Part shown: piece by piece, positions 1 to 7,688 of the stretch
Layout of the letters: each line of letters begins with the position of its first letter
Numbering within the stretch: the stretch's first letter is position 1
Virus record (IMG/VR): IMGVR_UViG_3300037156_000064
Span: 1-26,370 of that record
Length of the DNA stretch: 26,370 bases
Source of the DNA: a virus
Direction: 5' to 3' (one strand)
Position numbers and translations under genes: made by a program
The notes under the pieces: model-generated
What the model saw: only the letters and a program-made list of their open reading frames with translations
Databases searched by the model: none
What the model was told of the DNA's origin: nothing

Positions 1-1437
1 TCCGTAGTACCAGGTGACAGCGCCGCCATAGCGCACGTCGACCTTGGACGAGCCCTCGAAATTGGCGATGACATAGAAATTATTCTCGGTCGAGCCGTTC
101 ACCGGCATCAGCCAGATGAACTCGGAAAACTCGCGGTTGGTGCCCGCCACGATCTTGCCGGTCTGCGCCGTATTGAGGATGCTGAAGATGTAGGTGCGCA
201 CATCGCACGGCATGTCGGTGACGACGCCGTTGTACCATTGGAAGCGGCCGTTCCCCATCCATGCGGTGAGCGCCCCGGTCGACGCCGCCGCGCCGGGGCT
301 GATGATCTGGATGTTGGTCGCGATCATCGTCTGACCGAAAATGAACGGCGCACCGACGTAACGCACCGAGGTTAGCGCCAGATCGGTGAACACCAGGATT
401 TCCGTAGTGGTCTCGATAGCGCACATGAACTCCGAGCCGGTTGACAGATCTAAGCTGCCAGCGCTGTTGATCTGGGTCCCTACCCAGTCGATCAGCGATT
501 CGGTGCTGGCCCAGCGCATCAGCAGGCGATCCTGTACATTCGAGCCGACTGGGTTGCAGCCGAAGACCATGATGTGCCGGTCATTGTTGCTGACGAGCAC
601 CTGCCGGGCGATGATCGGTGCCTGGTTGCTGCCAGCGAGCGAGGTGATATTGACGGCGCGCGTGCCGACGCTGCCCGACATGTCCTTGTAGTAGATCCCA
701 CCGTCGCGCACGTTGAACAGCAGATCCTGCCCGTAGCTGTCCTGAGTCCATAGGCGCAACTGGTTGGTCTGCACGAAAGTCGTCGAGCCGGTCCCCCAGC
801 CGTAATAGCCCCATGGGCCGGTGCCCCAGCCATTGCCCATGATGCCGGTGTCGAGACCGACATTGATCTGGTAGTTGGCGACCGCGCTGCTGCCGCCGCC
901 TGACGTGCTGCTCGTCGCTGTCGTCGCCACCGTGATCGTGTAGGTGTTGGCGTCGATGATCTGGGTGATCTGGTGTTCTTGATTGATGTTGGCAGCGGGC
1001 ACGCCGCCGAAGGGACCCGTCGCGGCGGAAAAAGTAACAAAGTCGTTGACCACGGCGCCGTTGGCCGCGTCGGTAACGGTGATCGTCTTGGTCCCGATCG
1101 TCGTGGCGAACGGGTCGGCGCCCATCGTATCGACGGTCAGGCGGATCGGGGTGATGTCGACCGGGTTGGCGCCATAGACCAGATAGTATTTGAGATTGGT
1201 GCCAGTGGCATAGAACTGCGTGCCGTTCAGCGTCGAGAAGCCGAACAGGCTGCGCATGGTACCGAGCACCGGCGTCGAGGTGAAGCGCTGCCAGCCGCCG
1301 ATGCTGGTCGGCGTGCCGGTGATCCAGCGCACCAAATTGCAGTCGTACCAACCACCGGTGTTGCCGTAGTCGGTGGTCTCGCGGTTGATCCCCGGCTTCA
1401 GCAGCAGCTTGATCGGTTCGGCGGGCATTCCGGGCAT
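1..1437 (-). CDS. Large virion protein, nozzle/DNA-stabilisation-like (3' end beyond window)
   Basis: An open frame of 479 codons starts at the ATG at 1437 and runs off the left edge without a stop. The N-terminus reads MPGMPAEPIKLLLKPGINRE and continues with TTDYGNTGGWYDCNLVRW and IGGW motifs. I associate this pattern with a widespread podophage structural family that sits near the tail nozzle (P22 gp10-like or T7 gp12-like position); this is recall, not a search. Later parts contain many aromatic and beta-prone stretches and no membrane segment or Cys motif. It begins 1 nt after the stop of the cell-wall hydrolase gene, so it is in the same late operon. Its role in closing the head and extending the short tail is inferred. 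Shorter Arg-rich frames over the same DNA are shadows. Confidence 0.85.
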   Translation of the reverse strand, partial: MPGMPAEPIKLLLKPGINRETTDYGNTGGWYDCNLVRWITGTPTSIGGWQRFTSTPVLGTMRSLFGFSTLNGTQFYATGTNLKYYLVYGANPVDITPIRLTVDTMGADPFATTIGTKTITVTDAANGAVVNDFVTFSAATGPFGGVPAANINQEHQITQIIDANTYTITVATTATSSTSGGGSSAVANYQINVGLDTGIMGNGWGTGPWGYYGWGTGSTTFVQTNQLRLWTQDSYGQDLLFNVRDGGIYYKDMSGSVGTRAVNITSLAGSNQAPIIARQVLVSNNDRHIMVFGCNPVGSNVQDRLLMRWASTESLIDWVGTQINSAGSLDLSTGSEFMCAIETTTEILVFTDLALTSVRYVGAPFIFGQTMIATNIQIISPGAAASTGALTAWMGNGRFQWYNGVVTDMPCDVRTYIFSILNTAQTGKIVAGTNREFSEFIWLMPVNGSTENNFYVIANFEGSSKVDVRYGGAVTWYYG

Positions 1438-1438
1438 G

Positions 1439-3055
1439 CTAGTGGCTCCCCAGCGAGCCAGAGGTCATTTGCGCGGCGGCGCTGGCGTTGTTGTTCGCTG
1501 AGCTGCCGTAATTACCACTGTTGATGGTCAGCACCGGATTGCCGTTGGCAGCGTCATAAGCCTGTGACGGGCTCATACCATAGGCTTGCAACTGCTGCAC
1601 CAGCGTGCTGGTCGGCGCCGGTGCAGCAGCGGCTGGTGCGGGCGAGGCCGGCGAAACGAGCAGCCGATGCGGCGCCACATAATCAGGATTGGCGACCGGC
1701 GCCTGAATGTACTTGGGCGGTGGCATGGCGAGCGCCCCCGAGGCCAGCCCGTTAATGCCGACCGCGCCGGTCGCGCCGCCCGACACGCTCATGCCGCTGC
1801 TGGTAGCTGGCTGGTTCTGCATCCAGGCGGTATAGGCCGGATTGAGCTGTTGCGACAGGATCGTCGCCGGCGCACCATTGCCAGGCTGCGTCGTGTAGGT
1901 CGGGTCGAAGGACAGCGGCTGCCCGGCCGGCAGTTGACTCTGGTCCTTGCTGTTGTTGATCGAACCGTCGGCGTAGTAGCCGGTGCCAAGATCCACGCTC
2001 GAGGAACCGCTGCCGCCGACCGAGTTCAGGAATGAGTTGGACAGCGCCGCCCAGGAATCGCTGTTTCCGGCCGAGCCGCCGATCGGCAGTCCGGTGTTAT
2101 CGACAGCGGGCGGCATCGCTGCCGCGCTTGGATGCCAGCCGGCGGGCAATTGTGCGGTTCCGGCGATGCCCTGACCGGTGTCGAAATAGCTCGGGATGGT
2201 TCCTGGCGTCAACGGCGAAGGCGTGTCGATAGCGCCGTTCGGCAGGTTGTCGTAAATCTGAGGCTGCTGCGAGGGCCGGGTCGTATCGAGCAGCCCGCGC
2301 AGCAATGCCGCGCTGTCGCCCACTGTTGCCGGATGGGCCCCGAGGGCCAGATAGGCGCTCATTGGATCGGCGGTCATCGGCTGCGGTGAACTACCGCCGT
2401 TGAGCTTCGCCGGATCGAAGGCCAGGGCATCGCCGGAGGTGAACGGATTGAAGCCGGGGATATTGAAGGGTTGCGATGGCGCAAGCGGCACGCCCTGGTG
2501 CTGGCTGTCAGTCGGCACTAAGGCGCCGGAGATGGCGCTGAGCGCCGGCGAGCCGTTGATGCCAGTGTAAGCCAACGCGTTACTATCGCTGCCTTGCGGT
2601 ACGTTGGCAGGCGGGACAGGGTGGGTCGTCTGAAAAGTATTGCCGCCAACCGAAACAGTCCCCGGCGATCCATCCGCCCACTGCGTCCCCGGCGTCGTCT
2701 GGCGATAGCTGACAGCGCCCCCAGTGTTATCCGGGACGGCGCCGTTCAGCAATTGCTGGGCGAGTCCGTACGCCTGTTGAAACTGTGGCGACCCGACCGG
2801 GAAGCGCGTATCCGGATGATTTCCCTGCGACGTGGCCTGCGAGCCGATGCCCCATGCCGCGTAGGCGTTGTCCGCCTTGACGACGTTGGTGATGGTGTTG
2901 GAATTCCGCCCGGAATAGCCCCCGCTGTTCAAGCGGTTTAGCACCGTATGGCCTACCGCGCTCATGCCCGCGGTATCGCCCGGATTGGCTTCGCCGAGCA
3001 TAGTCCATGCGAGATTCTGGATGTCCTGCTGGGTCGGCGAAGACTGGCTGGCCAT
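1439..3055 (-). CDS. SleB-like cell wall hydrolase with long low-complexity tail
   Basis: 538 aa. Residues about 10-125 resemble the SleB/CwlJ hydrolase family (Hydrolase_2): NLAWTMLGEANPGDTAGMSA is followed by VGHTVLNRL, then an AYAAWG stretch. Glu22 in the GEA motif corresponds to the conserved acidic residue of that family. These enzymes cleave peptidoglycan. Residues from about 130 to 538 are rich in Pro, Gly, Ser, Ala, Asn and Gln with no recognisable domain, so the protein is far longer than a stand-alone hydrolase. No signal peptide or TM helix is visible, and the neighbours are tail genes. I therefore favour a virion-associated lysin used at entry over a lysis-cassette endolysin. The ribosome site before the ATG is weak (GGATC). 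The gene lies 7 nt after the preceding 146-aa gene. Confidence 0.8.
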   Translation of the reverse strand: MASQSSPTQQDIQNLAWTMLGEANPGDTAGMSAVGHTVLNRLNSGGYSGRNSNTITNVVKADNAYAAWGIGSQATSQGNHPDTRFPVGSPQFQQAYGLAQQLLNGAVPDNTGGAVSYRQTTPGTQWADGSPGTVSVGGNTFQTTHPVPPANVPQGSDSNALAYTGINGSPALSAISGALVPTDSQHQGVPLAPSQPFNIPGFNPFTSGDALAFDPAKLNGGSSPQPMTADPMSAYLALGAHPATVGDSAALLRGLLDTTRPSQQPQIYDNLPNGAIDTPSPLTPGTIPSYFDTGQGIAGTAQLPAGWHPSAAAMPPAVDNTGLPIGGSAGNSDSWAALSNSFLNSVGGSGSSSVDLGTGYYADGSINNSKDQSQLPAGQPLSFDPTYTTQPGNGAPATILSQQLNPAYTAWMQNQPATSSGMSVSGGATGAVGINGLASGALAMPPPKYIQAPVANPDYVAPHRLLVSPASPAPAAAAPAPTSTLVQQLQAYGMSPSQAYDAANGNPVLTINSGNYGSSANNNASAAAQMTSGSLGSH

Positions 3056-3062
3056 GGCTAGG

Positions 3063-3503
3063 TCAAAGATCCTTAGCTTTCAACCAAAGGGCCGTCGCTT
3101 GCACCAAAGGAATGCCGCTCGCCGCGATCAAGAACTGCGTTTCGGCGTCGGCCCAATTTATCCCCGTTGTTGTTTCTTCGTACCAGATGGTGGCGAGCGC
3201 TTTCTGCGTCGGATCGGCAATCTTGGCGACGACGGACGCCACGAAATCCACGGGCTGGCCGCCAAAAGTCAACAAGGCCTGTCGGAGTTGGCGCATTGTC
3301 AGCGGATAGTCGGCGGGATTGGTCGATGCCACGGGGGCGACGTATGGGTCGGGGGTTTCCTTCCCTAGCGCGGCGAGCACATCGGCAACCCCGTTTGATA
3401 GGCGGAAATCGCCTTTAAAGGTAGCCGGAACGGTTCTATCCACGCCGCTAGTGTCGATCAGATGCACCGTAGAATTGTCGGCAGATGCGTACTGGCAAAG
3501 CAT
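3063..3503 (-). CDS. Tail-fibre-associated small protein (putative fibre chaperone/adaptor)
   Basis: 146 aa, start ATG directly after the TAA of the tail fibre gene (TAAATG). The C-terminal half contains LTMRQLRQALLTFGGQPVDF, then a helical segment with KIADPTQKALATIWYEE and a final hydrophobic helix. This resembles the short DUF4376/XkdW-type helical domains often encoded immediately 3' of phage fibre genes. That likeness is from memory and only moderate. The N-terminal half looks like a small beta domain (VHLIDTSGVDRTVP). A role in fibre folding or attachment is inferred from position. Confidence 0.65.
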   Translation of the reverse strand: MLCQYASADNSTVHLIDTSGVDRTVPATFKGDFRLSNGVADVLAALGKETPDPYVAPVASTNPADYPLTMRQLRQALLTFGGQPVDFVASVVAKIADPTQKALATIWYEETTTGINWADAETQFLIAASGIPLVQATALWLKAKDL

Positions 3504-5264
3504 TTAGGTCATCCTCGATCCGGTGAATAAAAGTTTTCCGGTAGTGTTCAGCATAAAGAAAGTGCCAGAAAAACCAGTCGATGAACTGTTGGTATTTGTT
3601 GCATTCAGATTAGAAAATAAAGAAGACGCAGAAGAAAATACAAGCGCTGTAATACCAGATGATGCCGATCCTGGGTTTACCTGAAAATCTGCGAGATTGC
3701 TGTACGCTATGCCAGTCGGGGGTGTTCTAGCTGGCACTGGAAACACTATAAAGGCGATTGCAGTATTACCACCAAACATTGATATGGTACCTATCGCGGC
3801 AGCTCCCGCTGCGGTATTGTTTATCGCCGGAAGATACCTTTGGCAGTCACTTAACGCTTTTCGGATATCCACTGGCACCCAAGGGGGCGCTACGCCGGTA
3901 TTGTCGGGATCGGGCGCGAAAATGAAATCGCCGGTGCGGACAACATTGGCTGTGTTGTCGAGGATGTTCTTCTGCGTTGCAGAAGCGAAATAAGTTGAGC
4001 CGCTCCAAGTCGAAGCCGAGCCACCGGTAATAGTAGCGCCAGCGGCGAGCACGATGTCGAGCGTGATCAGCGTGTCGTTGTTCACCGTCCAGGTGCCGCC
4101 GGTGTCGCCGGGGATGACCACAGTGATATTCTCAGGCGTGTTGGCAGCAGTCGGCGTGAACGGGATGGCGATGTGTCGATTACCGGGCTGGTTCTGACCG
4201 TGCACATTGTAAGTGCCCGCCGGGCCGCTGAACAGGAAAGTGCGCGTCGCCGAGACGGCGTTCGCCGTGCCGTATTGCAGGTCGGCGGCGTTGAGGCCCT
4301 CGATCTTGGTAGTCAGCGTCACGGAATCAGACCCGCCAAGCGAGGCCTTGGAGGTCGTGCACTTGTATTCGACCTGATGCGCGGAACCGTTGATCGTCGG
4401 CCCGGCGATCTGCTGCACCGACATCGCTGCCGTCGCGGCGGTAAAATATAGAGCGCAATTGTCTGTGGCAAAATAGCCGGTGGTCGTGCCGAGCGTCGTA
4501 CCGTTCTGAACCGATACCTCGCACGCAGGATTGTACTCGCGGTTGGTGCGCTGGCGCGATACCGGCGTCTGGGTGTCCCACGACGCCGCGCCGGTTCCCG
4601 AGATCGACACGCAGGTCAGCGTGGCTATCTGGCCGCCTTGTATCTTCTGAATCAGGTTGGCGCCGGACGACTGGACGGTCAGTGGGTTGGTACTGCGGTT
4701 CCTGATCTCGTAGGATTTGCCAAGGAACAGCGTCGAAGTTACCGGCAGCACCACGGTCTGCGCTGTCGTGCCGGTGAACTCCTGCAGGTTGAAGCTCGCA
4801 GAGGTAAGCGTCGTGGTACCGCCGGCCGTAGCGGTGGTGGTAAAAGATTCGGTGCGGTAGCCGACCAACCCGCCGACAACGTTTACGCCATCGCAATACA
4901 CCCATCGCGATTGCCCCGGTGGAACCAATGAGCCTGTGCCGCCGGACGTCGTGACGTTGACCGCGAAGCCGCCAGTGGTCGAGTTCTGGATCAGATAGGT
5001 CTTGTTGGCCGTTGGCACGACAACATTGCGCTGCGCTGTCATCGCGCCGGTCAGGATGACCGTAGCATTGCGCGATTGATCCGATCCGCCATTCACGGCC
5101 GTCAGCGTCAGAGTGGTATCGCCTTCGGCCACCGACAGCACGCCGCAGATGGCTTGCTCAAGCAGCGTACCAAGGTTGGTGTTAGTGGTGGTACCCCAGG
5201 TGCCCGACTGATCGCCGGTAGCCATCAGTTCGAGACGAAGATCCGGTGAATAGCTACTTGTCAT
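3504..5264 (-). CDS. Tail fibre / receptor-binding protein
   Basis: 586 aa. The N-terminus contains DLRLELMATGDQSGTWGTTT followed by NTNLGTLLEQAI, a motif I recognise from many phage tail-fibre attachment domains. The middle is Thr/Gly/Ser-rich beta-structure. Residues about 250-430 read like a carbohydrate-binding-module type beta-sandwich. The end has IRKALSDCQRYLP, a motif frequent in fibre C-termini. The C-terminal ~110 codons (about 3510-3860) are visibly richer in A+T than the rest, as expected for an exchanged receptor-binding tip. A GAGGG ribosome site lies within the end of the preceding gene, 7 nt away. The gene is followed without gap by the 146-aa candidate partner. Host receptor unknown. 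Confidence 0.82.
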   Translation of the reverse strand: MTSSYSPDLRLELMATGDQSGTWGTTTNTNLGTLLEQAICGVLSVAEGDTTLTLTAVNGGSDQSRNATVILTGAMTAQRNVVVPTANKTYLIQNSTTGGFAVNVTTSGGTGSLVPPGQSRWVYCDGVNVVGGLVGYRTESFTTTATAGGTTTLTSASFNLQEFTGTTAQTVVLPVTSTLFLGKSYEIRNRSTNPLTVQSSGANLIQKIQGGQIATLTCVSISGTGAASWDTQTPVSRQRTNREYNPACEVSVQNGTTLGTTTGYFATDNCALYFTAATAAMSVQQIAGPTINGSAHQVEYKCTTSKASLGGSDSVTLTTKIEGLNAADLQYGTANAVSATRTFLFSGPAGTYNVHGQNQPGNRHIAIPFTPTAANTPENITVVIPGDTGGTWTVNNDTLITLDIVLAAGATITGGSASTWSGSTYFASATQKNILDNTANVVRTGDFIFAPDPDNTGVAPPWVPVDIRKALSDCQRYLPAINNTAAGAAAIGTISMFGGNTAIAFIVFPVPARTPPTGIAYSNLADFQVNPGSASSGITALVFSSASSLFSNLNATNTNSSSTGFSGTFFMLNTTGKLLFTGSRMT

Positions 5265-5271
5265 CTAGCCC

Positions 5272-6102
5272 TCATGTCGGCACTGGAACCCATCCGCCTG
5301 ACCCTCCCGCGCCGATCGGCGCCCAGCCTGCCGACCCGCCGTCGGCGATCGGCACCCAGTTGCCCGGGGGCCCTGGTGGATTGACCTGCCAGATCAGCAC
5401 ATTTCCTACCATGCCGGCGGTAGAGACGCCAGTCGGGTAGATGTTGGCGAAACCCTTGCCAATACCGGCTATGGCGCTGACTGAAGCAATGGTGCCGGTG
5501 CCGAGGAAATAGGCCATACCGGTGCCGCTCAGCGCGCTGACCGAGGCGATCGTGCCAACGCTGGTATTGATGCCGGTACCGACAGCCGCCAAGGTGGACG
5601 TCGACAGCAGCGTTCCGACAGCTTGGTATAGTGGCGACACGCCGCTGAGCGAGCTTACCGAAGTAACGGTGCCGACAGCGGTGGCAGTGGAGGCGCCAAC
5701 GCCACTCAGCACGCTAACTGAAGCGACGGCGCCAACGCTGGCCGCCGTGGCGGCGCCGACAGCACTCAGCGCACTGGTAGAGGCGATCGTACCGGTGCTA
5801 GCGGCTAGCTCTGTTCCGACGCCGGCCAACACGCTGGTCGAGGCAATCGTGCCGACGCTCTTCGCTGTAGCGGCTCCAACGCCATTGAGCGCGCTGGCGA
5901 CGGCGATGGTGCCGACAGTGGTCGCGGTGGACTTGCCGGTAGCCGCGAGCGCACTGGTCGAGGCGAGCGTGCCCGTGCTGGCGTCGGTGGCCCGCGCCGT
6001 GGCGCCGATGCCCCAGGTGCCGCTACCCCAGCCGCCAATGCCCCATCCGCCGGGGAGCGATGAGCTCGATGCTATCGTTCCTACGGCGGTGACAATGGCC
6101 AT
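5272..6102 (-). CDS. Structural protein made of ten ~20-residue repeats
   Basis: 276 aa. After MAIVTAV the chain is built of repeats of the form G-T-I-A-S-x-S-A-L-S-G-V-G-x(6)-V. The first copy is interrupted by a Gly/Trp-rich insert (GGWGIGGWGSGTWG). Nine further copies occupy residues 44-222, eight of exactly 20 residues and one of 19. The C-terminus is a second low-complexity segment with NWVPI, GWAPI and GWVPV motifs around Gly-rich spacers. There are no Cys residues, very few charges, and no TM or signal peptide. A regular 20-residue period suggests a beta-solenoid or stacked-sheet fibre, which is inference. It sits directly before the tail fibre gene in the late operon, so a tail appendage or shaft is the best guess. 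No known family is recognised. Confidence 0.75.
   Translation of the reverse strand: MAIVTAVGTIASSSSLPGGWGIGGWGSGTWGIGATARATDASTGTLASTSALAATGKSTATTVGTIAVASALNGVGAATAKSVGTIASTSVLAGVGTELAASTGTIASTSALSAVGAATAASVGAVASVSVLSGVGASTATAVGTVTSVSSLSGVSPLYQAVGTLLSTSTLAAVGTGINTSVGTIASVSALSGTGMAYFLGTGTIASVSAIAGIGKGFANIYPTGVSTAGMVGNVLIWQVNPPGPPGNWVPIADGGSAGWAPIGAGGSGGWVPVPT
5437..5973 (-). repeat. 60-bp tandem repeats encoding 20-residue units
   Basis: Nine consecutive in-frame units inside the 276-aa gene, each 60 bp except one of 57 bp. At DNA level the copies share strings such as gaggcgatcgt and gccaacgct on the plus strand but differ at many positions, so the array is old or selected at protein level. 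It is not a CRISPR array: there are no conserved repeats with unrelated spacers, and the period is coding. Confidence 0.8.
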
Positions 6103-6106
6103 GAGA

Positions 6107-6304
6107 CTACTTCTGGTTCAGGGTCGCCTGGAAACGTTCGCGGGCGACCATCTTGCGCTCGAGGATGACGGCCGGATCAGTTACGCCCTCGGCGGTGCAC
6201 TGCACAACAGCCGCGTGCATCGCGGCTTCGAGATTGCGGGCGTTCTGCGGATCGGAACCCGGGCTGCTGCCGACGATGGTTCCGGTGGCGGCTACGATTG
6301 GCAT
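6107..6304 (-). CDS. Small hypothetical virion-operon protein (65 aa)
   Basis: 65 aa starting MPIVAATGTIVGSSPGSDPQ and ending in an amphipathic helix with AAMHAAVVQCTAEGVTDPA and ILERKMVARERFQATL. The opening VAATGTIVGSS is similar in style to the GTIASSSS start of the next gene, so the two may share an N-terminal segment. I chose the ATG at 6304 over the TTG two codons upstream because GAAAGAGA lies before it and ATG is the normal start here. Function unknown. It is preceded by the AT-rich repeat cluster. Confidence 0.6.
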   Translation of the reverse strand: MPIVAATGTIVGSSPGSDPQNARNLEAAMHAAVVQCTAEGVTDPAVILERKMVARERFQATLNQK

Positions 6305-6307
6305 AAT

Positions 6308-6428
6308 CAAGTATCTCTTTCGTTGTTTACTTGTTGTACCAAGTATAGTTCAAGTATAGTCAAGTCAAAACGATCGTAGTCGCGGTCGTCAATTGTGGAG
6401 TAACGCCGTTTCCTGTAACTATACTTGG
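6308..6428. repeat. Cluster of CAAGTATA-type direct and inverted repeats
   Basis: Plus-strand copies: caagtatct (6308-6316), ccaagtatagtt (6339-6350) and caagtatagt (6351-6360). The inverted copy aactatacttgg at 6417-6428 is a perfect 12-bp complement of 6339-6350, 66 nt apart. A further short inverted pair (acttg/caagt, 6329-6344) encloses a gtac core. The sequence is AT-rich in a GC-rich genome. It spans the gap between two late genes and the last codons of the 142-aa gene. The role is unknown: operator, processing hairpin, or scar of an insertion. Confidence 0.5.
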
Positions 6429-6788
6429 AGATATCGCGCCAGCGCCAAGCAACACGCCGGCTGTCGTGGCAAGCGTGCCGATACCCATGTAGGTCGCCGT
6501 ACCCGACCCGCCGATGCCGGCCGGGAAGGTTATCGCGGCCACCGGGCTGCTGCTGCCGACCGTCGACGCCGTCCAACCGCCGGTGGTGCGCGCCACGGCG
6601 ACGCGCGCGTAGCTGGTGTAGGTTACCTCGCTGGTCGTCTGGCTGCCAGCCGTCGGGTCGGCGGTGTGCAAGCTGACATAGATGTTGGTGAGCGGCGAGG
6701 TCACCGTGTTGTCGGCGATGCTGGCCCAATTGGTTGCGTTGAGTAAAAGTTTCAGGATGTTATTGTCGGTCGTCGGGGAAAAAGTCAT
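6360..6788 (-). CDS. Conserved small phage structural protein (142 aa)
   Basis: 142 aa: TDNNILKLLLNATNWASIAD, then TNIYVSLHTADPTAGSQTTS and EVTYTSYARVAV, then a beta-rich end. The pattern of an N-terminal helix, a YVSLHTADP motif and SYAR is one I know from small phage proteins near tail or fibre genes, with no assigned biochemical role. A strong AGGAGG ribosome site sits 5 nt before the ATG and overlaps the stop region of the 147-aa gene upstream. Related in style to that gene; both probably encode beta-sandwich virion components. Confidence 0.65.
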   Translation of the reverse strand: MTFSPTTDNNILKLLLNATNWASIADNTVTSPLTNIYVSLHTADPTAGSQTTSEVTYTSYARVAVARTTGGWTASTVGSSSPVAAITFPAGIGGSGTATYMGIGTLATTAGVLLGAGAISPSIVTGNGVTPQLTTATTIVLT

Positions 6789-6797
6789 GTCGTCCTC

Positions 6798-7241
6798 CTA
6801 GACGAGCCGGATGATGGCGTTGTTGACGTCGGCGGTCGGGAAAATGATGGTCATGTCGGCAGCCGTTGTGGTCTTGTCGGCACCGAAATTGAGCACGAGA
6901 AAAGCCGCGCCGGAGGCGGTGCTGTCATAGATCAGCGCGCCGGAGGCGGTGATGGTGACGTTCGAGAACACCAGATCGGCGAAATCGCATATCGCCGTGG
7001 TACCGGAACTGATCGGCGTCACGCTGGTCAAGGCGCTGCCGCCGGCTGAATAATTGGTGCCGCTCGCCTCGTCGGCGCCCATGTCGGAGTAGTTGGTCGT
7101 GCCCGCGCCATAGGTGCCGGTGATCGACGCCTGCGCACGGAACAACGCCAGCTTGATCGTGTCGGTACTATTGGTCAGGTTGTAAAGCTTGGTCAGCAAT
7201 CCGACCTTCATACTGGTGCAAAACGCCTGGCTAACTGCCAT
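6798..7241 (-). CDS. Conserved phage structural protein (147 aa)
   Basis: 147 aa. It starts MAVSQAFCTSMKVGLLTKLY, followed by TIKLALFRAQASI and then DFADLVFSNVTITASGALIY and a terminal NNAIIRLV. This belongs to a family I recognise from many tailed phages (QAFCTSFK... KIALY... DFAD... ITARGALIY), annotated as hypothetical or structural. It is predicted to be mostly beta, without TM or signal sequence. AGGAG lies 7 nt before the ATG, inside the end of the preceding gene. Probably part of the tail or fibre attachment, by position only. Confidence 0.72.
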   Translation of the reverse strand: MAVSQAFCTSMKVGLLTKLYNLTNSTDTIKLALFRAQASITGTYGAGTTNYSDMGADEASGTNYSAGGSALTSVTPISSGTTAICDFADLVFSNVTITASGALIYDSTASGAAFLVLNFGADKTTTAADMTIIFPTADVNNAIIRLV

Positions 7242-7532
7242 TCAAAGGCTCCTGATCAAGGCGGCAGCGCGGCTTTCACCGGCTTCTTCTAGGATATTGC
7301 AGACGGTCGTATCACGGCTCCGCTGCGCCTGGGCGAGGTAATGGCGCAGCACTTCCTCGATCCGCGTCCGATAGGCCTCGGCCTGGTCGCGGATCGCCGG
7401 CGGCACGTCCGGCCCGACGAAGAGGATCTTGGCCATCGCCATACGCGTCAGCTCGTCGGCGTTGAGGCCACGCCCCACAGTCGTGTGCACGGTAACTTTT
7501 CCAGCCTGTGCGCCTGTCACTACGCCTAGCAT
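7242..7532 (-). CDS. Conserved helical phage protein (96 aa)
   Basis: 96 aa. A short beta N-terminus is followed by GRGLNADELTRMAMAKILFV and GPDVPPAIRDQAEAY, then an amphipathic helix ending AGESRAAALIRSL. The GRGL..EEL..MA..KI..V motif followed by PPAIRDQA recurs in a small conserved phage family of unknown role that I associate with head-tail or tail genes. It starts right after the TAA of the 51-aa membrane protein (TAAATG) and is followed without gap by the 147-aa structural gene, so the three are likely co-translated. Confidence 0.7.
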   Translation of the reverse strand: MLGVVTGAQAGKVTVHTTVGRGLNADELTRMAMAKILFVGPDVPPAIRDQAEAYRTRIEEVLRHYLAQAQRSRDTTVCNILEEAGESRAAALIRSL

Positions 7533-7688
7533 TTAGTGGCTCTCCATCCAGCGCTTACGCTCCCAGAACGTACCAGTCTTCCGACCGTCATGGAAACCGT
7601 TTCGACGGCCAGATCGGTAGCCTGCTATCCGGCCAAAGATGTAACCGAACAGCGCGAACCCGGTGCAAACTGCGATCTGCGCAAGCAT
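7533..7688 (-). CDS. Single-TM micro-protein (51 aa)
   Basis: 51 aa, below the length usually called. It begins MLAQIAVCTGFALFGYIFGR: one hydrophobic helix (about residues 4-20) followed by a strongly basic tail (RSGRRNGFHDGRKTG, then FWERKRW). The positive-inside rule predicts N-out/C-in. The ATG overlaps the TGA of the adaptor gene (TGATG), and AAGGA lies 5 nt upstream, which supports real translation. Both ends fit the neighbours exactly. The function is unknown. A holin-like or membrane-anchoring role is possible, but no endolysin or spanin lies beside it. Confidence 0.7.
   Translation of the reverse strand: MLAQIAVCTGFALFGYIFGRIAGYRSGRRNGFHDGRKTGTFWERKRWMESH

Noticed and set aside
581-1351. 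256-codon minus-strand frame, Arg/His/Gln-rich
   Set aside because: Out-of-frame shadow of the 479-codon partial virion gene, with composition typical of shifted GC-rich coding DNA.
5437-5973. Regular 60-bp array as a CRISPR candidate
   Set aside because: Units are coding, all 60 bp is repeat without unique spacers, and the copies are diverged.
5522-6379. 285-codon open frame on the plus strand with periodic Val/Pro/Ala sequence
   Set aside because: It is the reverse complement of the 20-residue repeat gene; the periodicity comes from that gene and the frame has no start signal.
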